Of a DNA stretch of 64,000 nucleotides, positions 8,136-16,907 are shown one piece after another (within the stretch, counting starts at the first letter, position 1; the number at the start of each line of letters is the position of its first letter). Source of the stretch: CBDFHF01 sp965247565 (GTDB lineage Bacteria; Pseudomonadota; Gammaproteobacteria; Methylococcales; Methylomonadaceae). Location: positions 434,001 through 498,000 of the forward strand of contig CBDFHF010000001.1 in the NCBI GenBank assembly GCA_965247565.1, read 5' to 3'. Below the pieces are notes generated by a model. It was not told the origin of the DNA and ran no database searches. It worked only from the letters and a program-made list of their open reading frames with translations. The position numbers and the translations under genes were made by a program.

Positions 8136-9899
8136 TCAGATTTTGCCGAATTGTAATGCTGATAGCCTTGCGTATACGCCGCTTTGGTTGAGAAGTTCCT
8201 GGTGTTTACCGATGGCGACAATCCGGCCTTGCTCCATCACTACAATACGATCGGCTTTCAATACCGTGGCTAAACGATGGGCTATCACCAATGTGGTTCG
8301 GTTCTGCATTAATTTTTCCATAGCCTCCTGAACCAGTTTTTCACTTTCCGCGTCTAGAGCACTGGTCGCTTCGTCCAGTAATAAAAGTGGTGGATTTTTT
8401 AGGATGGCGCGGGCAATAGCGATGCGCTGACGTTGGCCACCAGAGAGCCTTGTACCGCGCTCACCTAAATAGGTGTTATAGCCATCCGGCAGGCGCTGGA
8501 TAAACTCATCGGCAGCAGCGGCTTGAGCGGCTAACTTGATTTCGCTGTCGGTAGCGTCGAGTTTGCCCATACGAATATTGTCCATCACATTAGCGGCAAA
8601 AATTACGGTGTCTTGGGGTACGATGCCAATGGCGGATCGTAGTTGATTGATGTCGATCTGGCTTATGTCTGTGCTACCCCAGCTTATGGTGCCTTGCTGT
8701 GGGTCGTAAAATCGCAATAGTAGTTGTAAAACAGTGCTTTTTCCCGCGCCGGATGGCCCTACTAATGCTACAGATTCGCCTGGATTCAGTGTGAGCGTGA
8801 AGTTATCCAATGCGTGTTGTTTTGGTCTTGAGGGATAGTGAAAACATACTTGGTCGAATTTTACAGGTACAACCTTCGTTGGGTTGATCGTTAATGATTG
8901 CGGCGATAATTTAAGCCCGGATTGACGTTGCAATAATTGCAGGATACGTTCTAAAGCCCCGGCAGCGCGTTGCATATCACCCCACACCTCACTTAGCGAA
9001 GCGGTATTGGTAGCAACCATGATGGCGTAAATTAGGAACTGACTTAATTGGCCAACCGTTAAACGCCCGGACATAACGACTTGGGTGCCTAGCCATATTA
9101 CCGCCATGATGGCGACGAATACTATAAATATCACAAAAGCGGATAGTAAGGCCCGTGCTCGTAAACGCCTTCTGGCGGTGGAGAAGGCGTGAGCTACCGA
9201 TTCATTAAAACGTTTCGTACTATATGATTCCAGGTTATAGGCCTGAATGAGTTGCACCGCATTCAGGGTTTCGCCAGCCAAGGCGCTGGATTCGGCTATG
9301 CAGTCCTGATTAATTCTGGACAAGCGTCTGACTCGACGACCAAAAAAAATAATTGGTATCAGCACGACAGGCACTATGACCAAAATTATGCTGGTCAATT
9401 GAATGCTGGTTATGGTTAATAGAAACAAACTACCAATCAGCAATAACGAGCTGCGCAGTGTTACGGAAAGTCCAGCTCCGACCACAGATTGCACCAATGT
9501 GGTGTCAGTCGTTAGTCTCGATAGTACTTCACCGGTCGGGGTAGTTTCATAAAATAGCGGGTCCATTGTCAGTACGTGCTGATATAGCTTGATGCGGATA
9601 TCAGCCACGATGCGCTCTCCTAACCACATGACCAAGTAATAACGGGCTGCGGAAAACACTGACATCACCACTACGATAGCCAGAATGACCAGAAAATAGT
9701 AATTAATCTTGGACTGTTGCCCTACAAAAAAACCCTGGTCAACAATCTGCCTGATAGCTAACGGCATAGCCAAGGCGGAACCGGCAGCAATTATCAGCAC
9801 AACAATAGCAAGCAGTATCCTGAGTTTGTAGGGTTTAAAAAACACCCTGAGACTGCTTAATATTTTTATACCACCGGATTCCGTGTCTGGACTCTTCAA
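8136..9899 (-). CDS. MsbA-like ABC exporter (fused membrane and ATPase domains)
   Basis: 587 residues, a half-transporter that should work as a dimer. Six membrane segments cover about residues 20-300, with the type IV exporter linker LYQHVLTMDPLFYETTPTGE near 125. The ATPase domain follows: Walker A GPSGAGKST near 381, signature LSGGQRQRIAIARA near 484, Walker B LLLLDEAT near 505, and H-loop VIAHRLAT near 540. The fold matches MsbA and the family of lipid or drug exporters. The substrate cannot be read from the sequence. It lies 89 bases downstream of tex on the same strand and has its own likely terminator. Confidence 0.88.
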   Translation of the reverse strand: MKSPDTESGGIKILSSLRVFFKPYKLRILLAIVVLIIAAGSALAMPLAIRQIVDQGFFVGQQSKINYYFLVILAIVVVMSVFSAARYYLVMWLGERIVADIRIKLYQHVLTMDPLFYETTPTGEVLSRLTTDTTLVQSVVGAGLSVTLRSSLLLIGSLFLLTITSIQLTSIILVIVPVVLIPIIFFGRRVRRLSRINQDCIAESSALAGETLNAVQLIQAYNLESYSTKRFNESVAHAFSTARRRLRARALLSAFVIFIVFVAIMAVIWLGTQVVMSGRLTVGQLSQFLIYAIMVATNTASLSEVWGDMQRAAGALERILQLLQRQSGLKLSPQSLTINPTKVVPVKFDQVCFHYPSRPKQHALDNFTLTLNPGESVALVGPSGAGKSTVLQLLLRFYDPQQGTISWGSTDISQIDINQLRSAIGIVPQDTVIFAANVMDNIRMGKLDATDSEIKLAAQAAAADEFIQRLPDGYNTYLGERGTRLSGGQRQRIAIARAILKNPPLLLLDEATSALDAESEKLVQEAMEKLMQNRTTLVIAHRLATVLKADRIVVMEQGRIVAIGKHQELLNQSGVYARLSALQFGKI

Positions 9900-9988
9900 T
9901 AGATTTTCCTCATTAACCTCATTCCAAGCTGACCAGTAATATACTCGAAATGAGGGCTAATGAGCCGAAACAAGCGGTGGACAATAAA

Positions 9989-12277
9989 CTATTTCTTTAA
10001 TGCTTTGGCAAACGCGTTTGCCATGGAGCTTTGTGGAATCGGGGCAGGTGCTTTAACTTTCTTGTTGGCCGTTGCTTGCGGTGATGCTACCCGATCAGCT
10101 TTAACCGTTGGCATTACCGTATCGCTTTTCATGGACAAGGCAATACGTTTGCGAGCTATGTCCACTTCCAATACCTTAACTTTCACCATATCGCCCGCTT
10201 TAACGGCGTCTCTGGGGTCTTTGATAAAAATGTCGGACAAATGCGAGATATGTACCAAGCCGTCTTGATGCACACCAATATCCACAAAAGCCCCAAAATT
10301 GGCGACATTGGTAACAACACCGTCCAAGCGCATACCAACTTCTAAATCAGTGATTTTCTCAATACCCGCTTTAAATTCCACGCTTTTAAATTCAGGCCTG
10401 GGGTCGCGCCCAGGTTTTTCCAGTTCCTGCAAAATATCGGTTACCGTGGGTAAGCCAAAATATTCATTGGTGTAATTAGCCGCATTCAATCCGCGCAAAA
10501 AACCGCTTTGGCCAAGTAGATCGCGAATGGATTTACCGGTGTTTTTTATGATGGCTTCTACCACCGGATAGGCTTCAGGATGCACAGCCGAGGAATCTAA
10601 AGGGTTGTCACCATTCATGATGCGCAGAAAGCCAGCTGCTTGTTCGTATGCTTTGTCGCCCAAGCGGGGTACTTTTTTCAGTTGCGCACGATTGCTAAAC
10701 GGTCCGTTGCTATCACGGAAGGCTACGATGTTTTCACTAACGCTTTGTGATAAGCCGGATACTTGTTTTAGCAAGGCAATCGACGCTGTATTGACATCTA
10801 CACCCACTGCGTTCACACAGTCTTCTACCACACTGTCCAGACTACGAGCTAAATGCACCTGATTGACATCATGCTGATATTGGCCCACGCCGATGGATTT
10901 AGGCTCAATTTTCACTAATTCGGCTAACGGATCTTGCAGACGTCTGGCAATTGATACAGCACCACGCAGTGAAACGTCCAATTCTGGAAATTCTTTGGCG
11001 GCCAATTCTGAAGCTGAATACACTGAAGCACCCGCTTCGGAAACCATTATTTTGGTAAATTTAAGTTCAGGGTGCCGTTTCATGACATCGGCTACCAGTT
11101 GGTCAGTTTCCCGTGAACCCGTGCCGTTACCAATACTGACTAAGTCGATTTGGTGCTGGGCAATCAGTTTGCCCAGAGTTGCAATGGATTCATCCCATTG
11201 CTGGCGCGGTTGATGCGGATAGATTGTGGTGGTGGTCAGTAATTTTCCGGTTGCATCCACGACAGCGACTTTCACACCGGTGCGAATGCCCGGGTCAAGT
11301 CCCATAGTAGCTTTAGGGCCAGCGGGTGCGGCCAATAGCAAATCCCTTAAGTTACTGGCGAATACCCGAATCGCTTCCAATTCAGCAGTTTCCCGTAAGC
11401 GCATTTTCAAATCCAAATCTATGCGAGTGTAAAGTTTGATTTTCCAGGCAAATCGGGCGGTTTCCGCTAACCAGGCATCGGCTGGTTTACTGGTATCGGT
11501 GATCGATAAGTGGCGATAGACAAATTGGCTACACAGTTCATGCTCGTCTTTTTCTTCCAGACCCGGCTTAAGGTTTAAAGCCAGTAGATCCTCATTACGT
11601 CCCCGAAATAAAGCCAGAGCCCGGTGCGAGGGAATTTTGTTAATGGCTTCTTGATAATCGAAATAATCTCTGAATTTGGCCCCTTCTTGTTCTTTGCCGC
11701 TAACAACCGTAGCGTGCAGAATCCCTGTCCGCCAGATGCGTTCGCGCAATTCTGCAAGTAATTCCGCATCTTCAGAAATTCGCTCCATAATAATTTGCCG
11801 CGCTCCGTCTAGTGCGGCAGTTACATCAGAAACACCTTTTTCTGCATCGATATAACCCGCAGCAATTTGTTCAGGGATGATCGTTCTATCGTTCAAAATA
11901 ACATCGGCAAGAGGCTCAAGGCCAGCTTCTCTGGCGATTTGCGCTTTAGTCCGACGTTTGGGCTTATAGGGTAAATATAAGTCTTCTAACAAGGTTTTGG
12001 TATCAGCGGCATTAATGGCTAATTCCAACTCCGGCGTGAGTTTGTTTTGAGACTGAATGCTGTCCAGAATAGTCTTTCGACGATCATTTAATTCCCGTAA
12101 ATACACCAAACGCTCTTCAAGTAGCCGTAACTGCGTATCGTCCAAGCCACCAGTAACTTCTTTGCGATAGCGGGAAATAAATGGCACGGTAGCACCCTCA
12201 TCCAGCAGGCCTACTGCGGCACTCACTTGTTTGGGATTAACAGATAATTCTTCGGCAATTCGTTGGATGACGTCCAT
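9989..12277 (-). CDS. tex: Tex, S1-domain RNA-binding transcription accessory protein
   Basis: 762 residues, the family length. The N-terminal helical Tex_N region is about 1-190 (GLLDEGATVPFISRYRKEVTGGLDD is the classic block). A YqgF/RNase H-like domain starts near residue 325 (MGLDPGIRTGVKVAVVD). Helix-hairpin-helix motifs are at about 495-560, including GVDVNTASIALLKQVSGLS. A C-terminal S1 domain is at about 645-717 (GVVTNVANFGAFVDIGVHQD). The tail is Lys/Pro/Ala-rich. Tex binds nucleic acid and RNA polymerase and affects transcription. The gene appears to be expressed alone. Confidence 0.96.
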   Translation of the reverse strand: MDVIQRIAEELSVNPKQVSAAVGLLDEGATVPFISRYRKEVTGGLDDTQLRLLEERLVYLRELNDRRKTILDSIQSQNKLTPELELAINAADTKTLLEDLYLPYKPKRRTKAQIAREAGLEPLADVILNDRTIIPEQIAAGYIDAEKGVSDVTAALDGARQIIMERISEDAELLAELRERIWRTGILHATVVSGKEQEGAKFRDYFDYQEAINKIPSHRALALFRGRNEDLLALNLKPGLEEKDEHELCSQFVYRHLSITDTSKPADAWLAETARFAWKIKLYTRIDLDLKMRLRETAELEAIRVFASNLRDLLLAAPAGPKATMGLDPGIRTGVKVAVVDATGKLLTTTTIYPHQPRQQWDESIATLGKLIAQHQIDLVSIGNGTGSRETDQLVADVMKRHPELKFTKIMVSEAGASVYSASELAAKEFPELDVSLRGAVSIARRLQDPLAELVKIEPKSIGVGQYQHDVNQVHLARSLDSVVEDCVNAVGVDVNTASIALLKQVSGLSQSVSENIVAFRDSNGPFSNRAQLKKVPRLGDKAYEQAAGFLRIMNGDNPLDSSAVHPEAYPVVEAIIKNTGKSIRDLLGQSGFLRGLNAANYTNEYFGLPTVTDILQELEKPGRDPRPEFKSVEFKAGIEKITDLEVGMRLDGVVTNVANFGAFVDIGVHQDGLVHISHLSDIFIKDPRDAVKAGDMVKVKVLEVDIARKRIALSMKSDTVMPTVKADRVASPQATANKKVKAPAPIPQSSMANAFAKALKK

Positions 12278-12413
12278 TTTAAGTGTTTAAGCAGTTAAAA
12301 ATAGACTCATTGTAGCAGTAAGGAATGATGTTGGATAAGAGCTTTTGGGATGTGGCATGTCTTGTTAATTTTGAGCACTACAGTTTTTCAATTAGAGGAG
12401 GAGTGTAAAAAAA

Positions 12414-13667
12414 TCATACTTTGGTTAGCCAGTTTAATGCGCCTAAGCCTGCCGTATGGCCGCTGGCAAAACAAGCGGTTAATAAATAACCTCCTGTTGG
12501 CGCTTCCCAATCCAGCATTTCTCCGGCACAAAAATAACCTGGCATGTCGTTTAACATGAGGTGTTCATTTAGTGCTGAAAAAGTAACGCCACCGGCACTG
12601 CTGATAGCTTCTGCTATGGGTCTTAAGCCAGTCAATCTAATAGGCAAGGCTTTGATGGTTTTGCATAGTAACTCCAAGTCATTAATATCAGTACTTGTTA
12701 AAACCTCTCTCAACAATCCGGCTTTCACACCATCGATACCTACACGTTTGCGCAGATGATTAGCCATTGATTGTTTGCCTCGTGGTGCGGAAAGTCGAGT
12801 TGTTAAGACCGCTAAGCTGATGTCGGGAAGCAGGTCAATAGTAAAAAAAGCTGTTCCTGTTGCATAAATCTGTTCACGCAGTGGGGCAGATAAGCCATAT
12901 ATTAAGCCGCCTTCAATTCCATGCTGAGTAATAATTAGCTCGCCTTGTTGGCTATAGTTAAGCCCAGTCGATGAGCGCAAGTTGATTTTAACTGATTTCA
13001 CTGGAAAACCGGCGAACCGGTCAGCAAAGTTAGCGCTCCATGCGACTTCAAATCCGCAGTTTGCTGGTTTTAGTGGCGCAACACACACGCCTTGTTGAAT
13101 TAGAATGGGCAGCCACGCACCGGTGGATCCGAGTTGTGGCCAACTGCCACCGCCCAGTGCCAGAATTACTGTATTGGCTTCTACTGTCTTTTCGCCGCTT
13201 TCTGTAGCAAAGCGTAATAGATTGAGATCATTATTCAGCCAACCTAACCAGCGATGCCGAACGTGAATTTTTACACCTGAAGTCCGCAAACGATGTAACC
13301 AAGCGCGCAGCAAGGGCGCTGCTTTCATATCGGTTGGAAAAATGCGTCCTGATGAGCCAACAAATGTTGTGATGCCGAGGTCTTCTAACCAAGAAACCAA
13401 CGCATCAGTACCAAAACTTTCCAGCATGGGTTCAATAAAAGCCCGACTAGCTCCGTAACGCGCCATAAATTGTGGCTGTAGTTCTGAATGGCTAATGTTC
13501 ATGCCACCTTTGCCGGCCATTAAAAACTTCCTGCCGACCGATGGCATAGCTTCATACAGATCAACTTTTACATCGGCCCGGCTGAGTATCTCAGCAGCCA
13601 TTAGTCCAGCGGGGCCACCGCCAATAATGACCGCTGTTTTAGGGAACTGAACATTCATAAAATTCAT
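12414..13667 (-). CDS. FAD-dependent flavoprotein of the HI0933/BaiN type (TIGR03862-like)
   Basis: 417 residues. The dinucleotide fold VIIGGGPAGLMAAEILSRA is at about residues 14-32, followed by GRKFLMAGKGGMNISH, the block characteristic of HI0933-type proteins. A second FAD contact, YFCAGEMLDWEAPTGGYLL, lies near residue 380. The internal sequence (AWLHRLRTSGV, LALGGGSWPQLGSTGAW) favours the TIGR03862 subgroup over the true BaiN group. The reaction is not known. A second start (ATG at 13658) is possible, and neither start has a clear ribosome site. It stands alone between tex and the divergent hem operon. Confidence 0.85.
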   Translation of the reverse strand: MNFMNVQFPKTAVIIGGGPAGLMAAEILSRADVKVDLYEAMPSVGRKFLMAGKGGMNISHSELQPQFMARYGASRAFIEPMLESFGTDALVSWLEDLGITTFVGSSGRIFPTDMKAAPLLRAWLHRLRTSGVKIHVRHRWLGWLNNDLNLLRFATESGEKTVEANTVILALGGGSWPQLGSTGAWLPILIQQGVCVAPLKPANCGFEVAWSANFADRFAGFPVKSVKINLRSSTGLNYSQQGELIITQHGIEGGLIYGLSAPLREQIYATGTAFFTIDLLPDISLAVLTTRLSAPRGKQSMANHLRKRVGIDGVKAGLLREVLTSTDINDLELLCKTIKALPIRLTGLRPIAEAISSAGGVTFSALNEHLMLNDMPGYFCAGEMLDWEAPTGGYLLTACFASGHTAGLGALNWLTKV

Positions 13668-13847
13668 GATGGAAATAATGTTAAGAATTAGCCTTAAGAG
13701 GTCATATAAATAGATGACATAGAATACAGCCTTGTACTATTTGTAAGGAAATTAAGCTTAGTGGGGTTGGATTCGGCTATTTTTTGATATTCGACAACAT
13801 GCCAATGACAGAATTGCGGTTACAATAAGCGCATTTACTATCAAACT

Positions 13848-13853
13848 GAAGGA
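13848..13853 (+). promoter_or_regulatory. Ribosome binding site that selects the TTG start of hemC
   Basis: GAAGGA lies 7 bases before TTG at 13861 but only 2 bases before an out-of-frame ATG at 13856. The distance favours TTG. The ATG would encode only a nine-residue peptide ending at a TAG that overlaps the hemC start region. Confidence 0.6.
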
Positions 13854-13860
13854 TTATGTT

Positions 13861-14787
13861 TTGGCTGAAAAAATTATTCGAATAGCTACGCGGCAAAGCC
13901 CATTGGCGTTGTGGCAGGCAGAGCATGTTGCTGCTCGTCTTGAACAAATGTTTCCGGACATCAAAACTCAGTTAGTCAAGATGACTACCCGTGGGGACAA
14001 AATTTTGGATGCGCCTTTGGCTAAAGTCGGTGGTAAGGGCTTATTTGTCAAAGAGTTGGAACAAGGCATGCTTGAGGGGACGGCTGACATTGCCGTACAT
14101 TCCATGAAAGATGTACCGGTGGAGTTTCCCGAAGGTTTGCATCTGGCCGCTATCTTAACCAGAGAAGACCCTACCGATGCATTTGTGTCAAACCGTTACT
14201 CTACCATGGACGAATTGCCCGCCGATGCGCGAATCGGCACTTCAAGTTTACGAAGGCAATGCCAAATCAAAGAAAAATTTCCCCACGCAGAGATCTTATC
14301 GCTAAGAGGTAATGTGAACACGCGCTTGGCTAAGCTAGATGCCAATGAATACGATGCGATAATTCTTGCGTCTGCCGGCTTGAAAAGGCTGGGAATGGCA
14401 GAGCGTATTACGCATTGCTTGGATACCTTGGTCAGTTTGCCAGCCTGCGGGCAGGGCGCTATTGGCATAGAGTGCCGCGTTAACGATCCTGATATAAATT
14501 CCATGTTGCAAACATTACACGACGAAACCACCGGTCTGTGTGTTAGTGCGGAACGTGCCATGAATGCCCGACTAAACGGAGGCTGCCAAGTGCCGATTGC
14601 AGGGTTTGCGCAATTGCAAGGTGATCAGTTGGTAATGCGGGGTTTAGTCGGCAGCCCGGATGGTTCGCTACTTTATCGTGCCGAACATGCTGGCACGCGA
14701 GAACAAGCGGAAGACATCGGCAAGCACATTGCGGAGGATTTATTGGCTCAGGGCGCAGATACTATTTTGCAGGCGCTGTTTCATTGA
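13861..14787 (+). CDS. hemC: Porphobilinogen deaminase (hydroxymethylbilane synthase)
   Basis: 308 residues. HemC joins four porphobilinogen units into hydroxymethylbilane in heme and siroheme synthesis. The N-terminus IRIATRQSPLALWQAEHV is diagnostic. DIAVHSMKDVP (near 78), LRRQCQ and SLRGNVNTRL (about 128-155) are the substrate-binding arginine blocks. The dipyrromethane cofactor cysteine is C242 in the LNGGCQVP motif. The start is TTG, chosen because no in-frame ATG fits the family N-terminus and GAAGGA is correctly spaced. It is the first gene of the hemC-hemD-hemX-hemY operon, and its TGA overlaps the hemD start. Confidence 0.97.
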   Translation: MAEKIIRIATRQSPLALWQAEHVAARLEQMFPDIKTQLVKMTTRGDKILDAPLAKVGGKGLFVKELEQGMLEGTADIAVHSMKDVPVEFPEGLHLAAILTREDPTDAFVSNRYSTMDELPADARIGTSSLRRQCQIKEKFPHAEILSLRGNVNTRLAKLDANEYDAIILASAGLKRLGMAERITHCLDTLVSLPACGQGAIGIECRVNDPDINSMLQTLHDETTGLCVSAERAMNARLNGGCQVPIAGFAQLQGDQLVMRGLVGSPDGSLLYRAEHAGTREQAEDIGKHIAEDLLAQGADTILQALFH

Positions 14788-15560
14788 ACCGAGTTTTGAA
14801 TGGCGCTCGTATTTTAGTAACACGACCTGCTCATCAAGCCCAAAACTTAGCACATTTGCTTCAACAGCACGGAGCAACGGTGGTATTGCTGCCAACTATT
14901 GCAATAGCGCAAGTGGATGATCTCCATTCAATCAGAAACACGTTAGAAAATCTGCACAGATTTCAGTCGCTTATTTTTATAAGTGCCAATGCGGTAAATT
15001 TTGCACTCGAAGCGAATGGTGGCAAAATAGCCGACACTTCGAAACTGCTACATTTTGTCGCAGTCGGAAAAGCGACAGCACAGGCTATGGCGGCGGCGGG
15101 TATTACTGTTAACCTAGTGCCTGAGCAGGGCTTTAATAGTGAGGCTTTGTTAGCAATGCCTCAGCTAAAACAGGTCGATGGGCAGCGTATACTGATTGTT
15201 CGTGGCGTAGGTGGTCGGGATGAGTTAGCTAATACGCTACGCGCTAGAGGTGCCCAAGTAGATTATTTGGAAGTTTATCGAAGGGTTATCCCGTGCATTG
15301 ATAGCGCGCCAGTGGTTAAACTACTCATGCAAAATAAGTTGGATGTGATTACCGCAGCCAGTGTGGAAGCACTGCGAAATTTGTTGAGCATGTTGGGAAA
15401 ATCTAATCATGCCCTGTTGTTCAATCTGCCGTTAATTGTAGTGAGCGATAGAATAAAAAATGTAGCTGCCGAACTAGGCTTTAAGCGGATTACTGTAACG
15501 GAGATGCCTTCAGATACAGCAATTCTTGATACCGTAACAACGCATGTGGTGAGGAAATAG
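14784..15560 (+). CDS. hemD: Uroporphyrinogen-III synthase
   Basis: 258 residues. HemD closes and isomerises hydroxymethylbilane to uroporphyrinogen III. The two-lobed fold is recognisable from ILVTRPAHQAQNLAHLL (about 9-25), LIFISANAVNFAL (about 64-76), FVAVGKATAQAM (about 90-101), ILIVRGVGGRDELANTL (about 137-153) and ITAASVEALRNLL. The family is poorly conserved, but position right after hemC and these blocks make it secure. The start is TTG at 14784, which overlaps the hemC stop by four bases (TTGA), so translation is probably coupled. hemX begins one base after its stop. Confidence 0.93.
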   Translation: MNRVLNGARILVTRPAHQAQNLAHLLQQHGATVVLLPTIAIAQVDDLHSIRNTLENLHRFQSLIFISANAVNFALEANGGKIADTSKLLHFVAVGKATAQAMAAAGITVNLVPEQGFNSEALLAMPQLKQVDGQRILIVRGVGGRDELANTLRARGAQVDYLEVYRRVIPCIDSAPVVKLLMQNKLDVITAASVEALRNLLSMLGKSNHALLFNLPLIVVSDRIKNVAAELGFKRITVTEMPSDTAILDTVTTHVVRK

Positions 15561-15561
15561 A

Positions 15562-16893
15562 GTGGCCGAGTTTAATGAAGTACAACAAATTGAGGATACC
15601 GGTGTTAAAACAAAGCGCTCGCGAAGCGGACTCTGGATTGGCCTTACTGTCTTGAGTCTCATAATTGCTACTGCAGGTGCCGGTTTTTATCTGTTTCAAC
15701 AGTTGCGCGATCAAAAACAAAGCCTAACGGGTGAAGTTAATAAAGGCGATATGAAACTGATCGAGTTAACCAAACAAATTACCGGTTATCAGGAGCAAAT
15801 TGCCGCGATCCAGTCTCAGCTTGCCACCGTAGAAGCGGATGTTTCCGGCAAAAACAATCACTTTACTAAAACGCTGGCAGATTTTTCTCAGCTTCATACG
15901 GAAAAATTGGACGGCGCCCGAAAGGATCTCAGTAAAGATATTCAGCAAGTTCAACGCCAGCTGGGTAAAACCCGTGGCGATTGGTTAGTGGCTGATGCGG
16001 AATATTTATTAACGGTTGCCAATCAGCGCTTGTATCTAATGGGGGACGTGAATACGACCCGTGAAGCACTGGAAGCAGCTGATCAGCGATTACGCGAAAG
16101 TGGTGATGCTGGGGTATTTAAAGTACGTGACCAAATTGCCAAAGATTTGTCCGAACTAAAGTCCGTTGCTGTTGCGGATGTAGTCGGCATGTATTCTTCC
16201 TTTCAATCATTACAAGAACGAGTTGATCGTTTAACTTTATCTCTACCTTATGCAGGCAAAGCGATAGAAACACCCGCGGCCGATAAAAAACAGCAGTCTG
16301 AAAAGGGATCAGATAAAGAGACTAGTTTGGTTGATTCTGCAATTGAGCAATTGGAAGGGATAGTAACCATTAAGCATACAGAACACGCAGTAAAGGAAAT
16401 TTTAACTCCCGAACAAGCTCAATTTATTCAGGAGCAACTGAGATTAAAATTGGAAGTGGTAAAAATTGCTTTGGTTCAGCAAAATGAAGCTTTATACGGT
16501 CTAGGTTTAGTTGATGCGAAAAAGTGGACTGAACAAAACTTTGCTAAGAATGCAGGTACAGCCGACTTCATTGCGGAGTTGGATCGGTTTAATGCCATAA
16601 AAATTCGTAGTCAGTTTCCTGACATAAGTCTGTCGCTAAAGATGTTGAAAGATGTGACTAAGTTACGTATAGAGGCGGATAAGGCAATGCAGACAGAAAC
16701 CCTTAAGCCGAATAATAGTCCTGCAACGGAAATCGATAAACCTTTAGATGCACCTAAAACAGTGGAGTCTTCTGCTGAAATAGAGCCTGCCAAATCAGTC
16801 GAAGTTGAAACCAGTCAACCCGCTGAGGAGCCTGTAAAAGAAGCTGTGCCGGAAGTTGCCAAGCCGGCCCAAGAGCCGCAAAATGCGAGATAA
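15562..16893 (+). CDS. hemX: HemX, membrane-anchored heme operon protein
   Basis: 443 residues with a GTG start and GAGGAA just upstream, one base after the hemD stop. A short cytoplasmic N-terminus is followed by one membrane segment at about residues 25-46 (GLWIGLTVLSLIIATAGAG), a coiled coil at about 50-135, and the conserved HemX core (GDWLVADAEYLLTVANQRLYLMGD near 140). The last 60 residues are rich in Glu, Pro, Lys and Val and look unstructured. The family is often labelled uroporphyrinogen-III C-methyltransferase, but it lacks the methyltransferase fold. Its true role with HemY is unsettled. Confidence 0.9.
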   Translation: MAEFNEVQQIEDTGVKTKRSRSGLWIGLTVLSLIIATAGAGFYLFQQLRDQKQSLTGEVNKGDMKLIELTKQITGYQEQIAAIQSQLATVEADVSGKNNHFTKTLADFSQLHTEKLDGARKDLSKDIQQVQRQLGKTRGDWLVADAEYLLTVANQRLYLMGDVNTTREALEAADQRLRESGDAGVFKVRDQIAKDLSELKSVAVADVVGMYSSFQSLQERVDRLTLSLPYAGKAIETPAADKKQQSEKGSDKETSLVDSAIEQLEGIVTIKHTEHAVKEILTPEQAQFIQEQLRLKLEVVKIALVQQNEALYGLGLVDAKKWTEQNFAKNAGTADFIAELDRFNAIKIRSQFPDISLSLKMLKDVTKLRIEADKAMQTETLKPNNSPATEIDKPLDAPKTVESSAEIEPAKSVEVETSQPAEEPVKEAVPEVAKPAQEPQNAR

Positions 16894-16907
16894 GCAGGGC
16901 GAAAATA

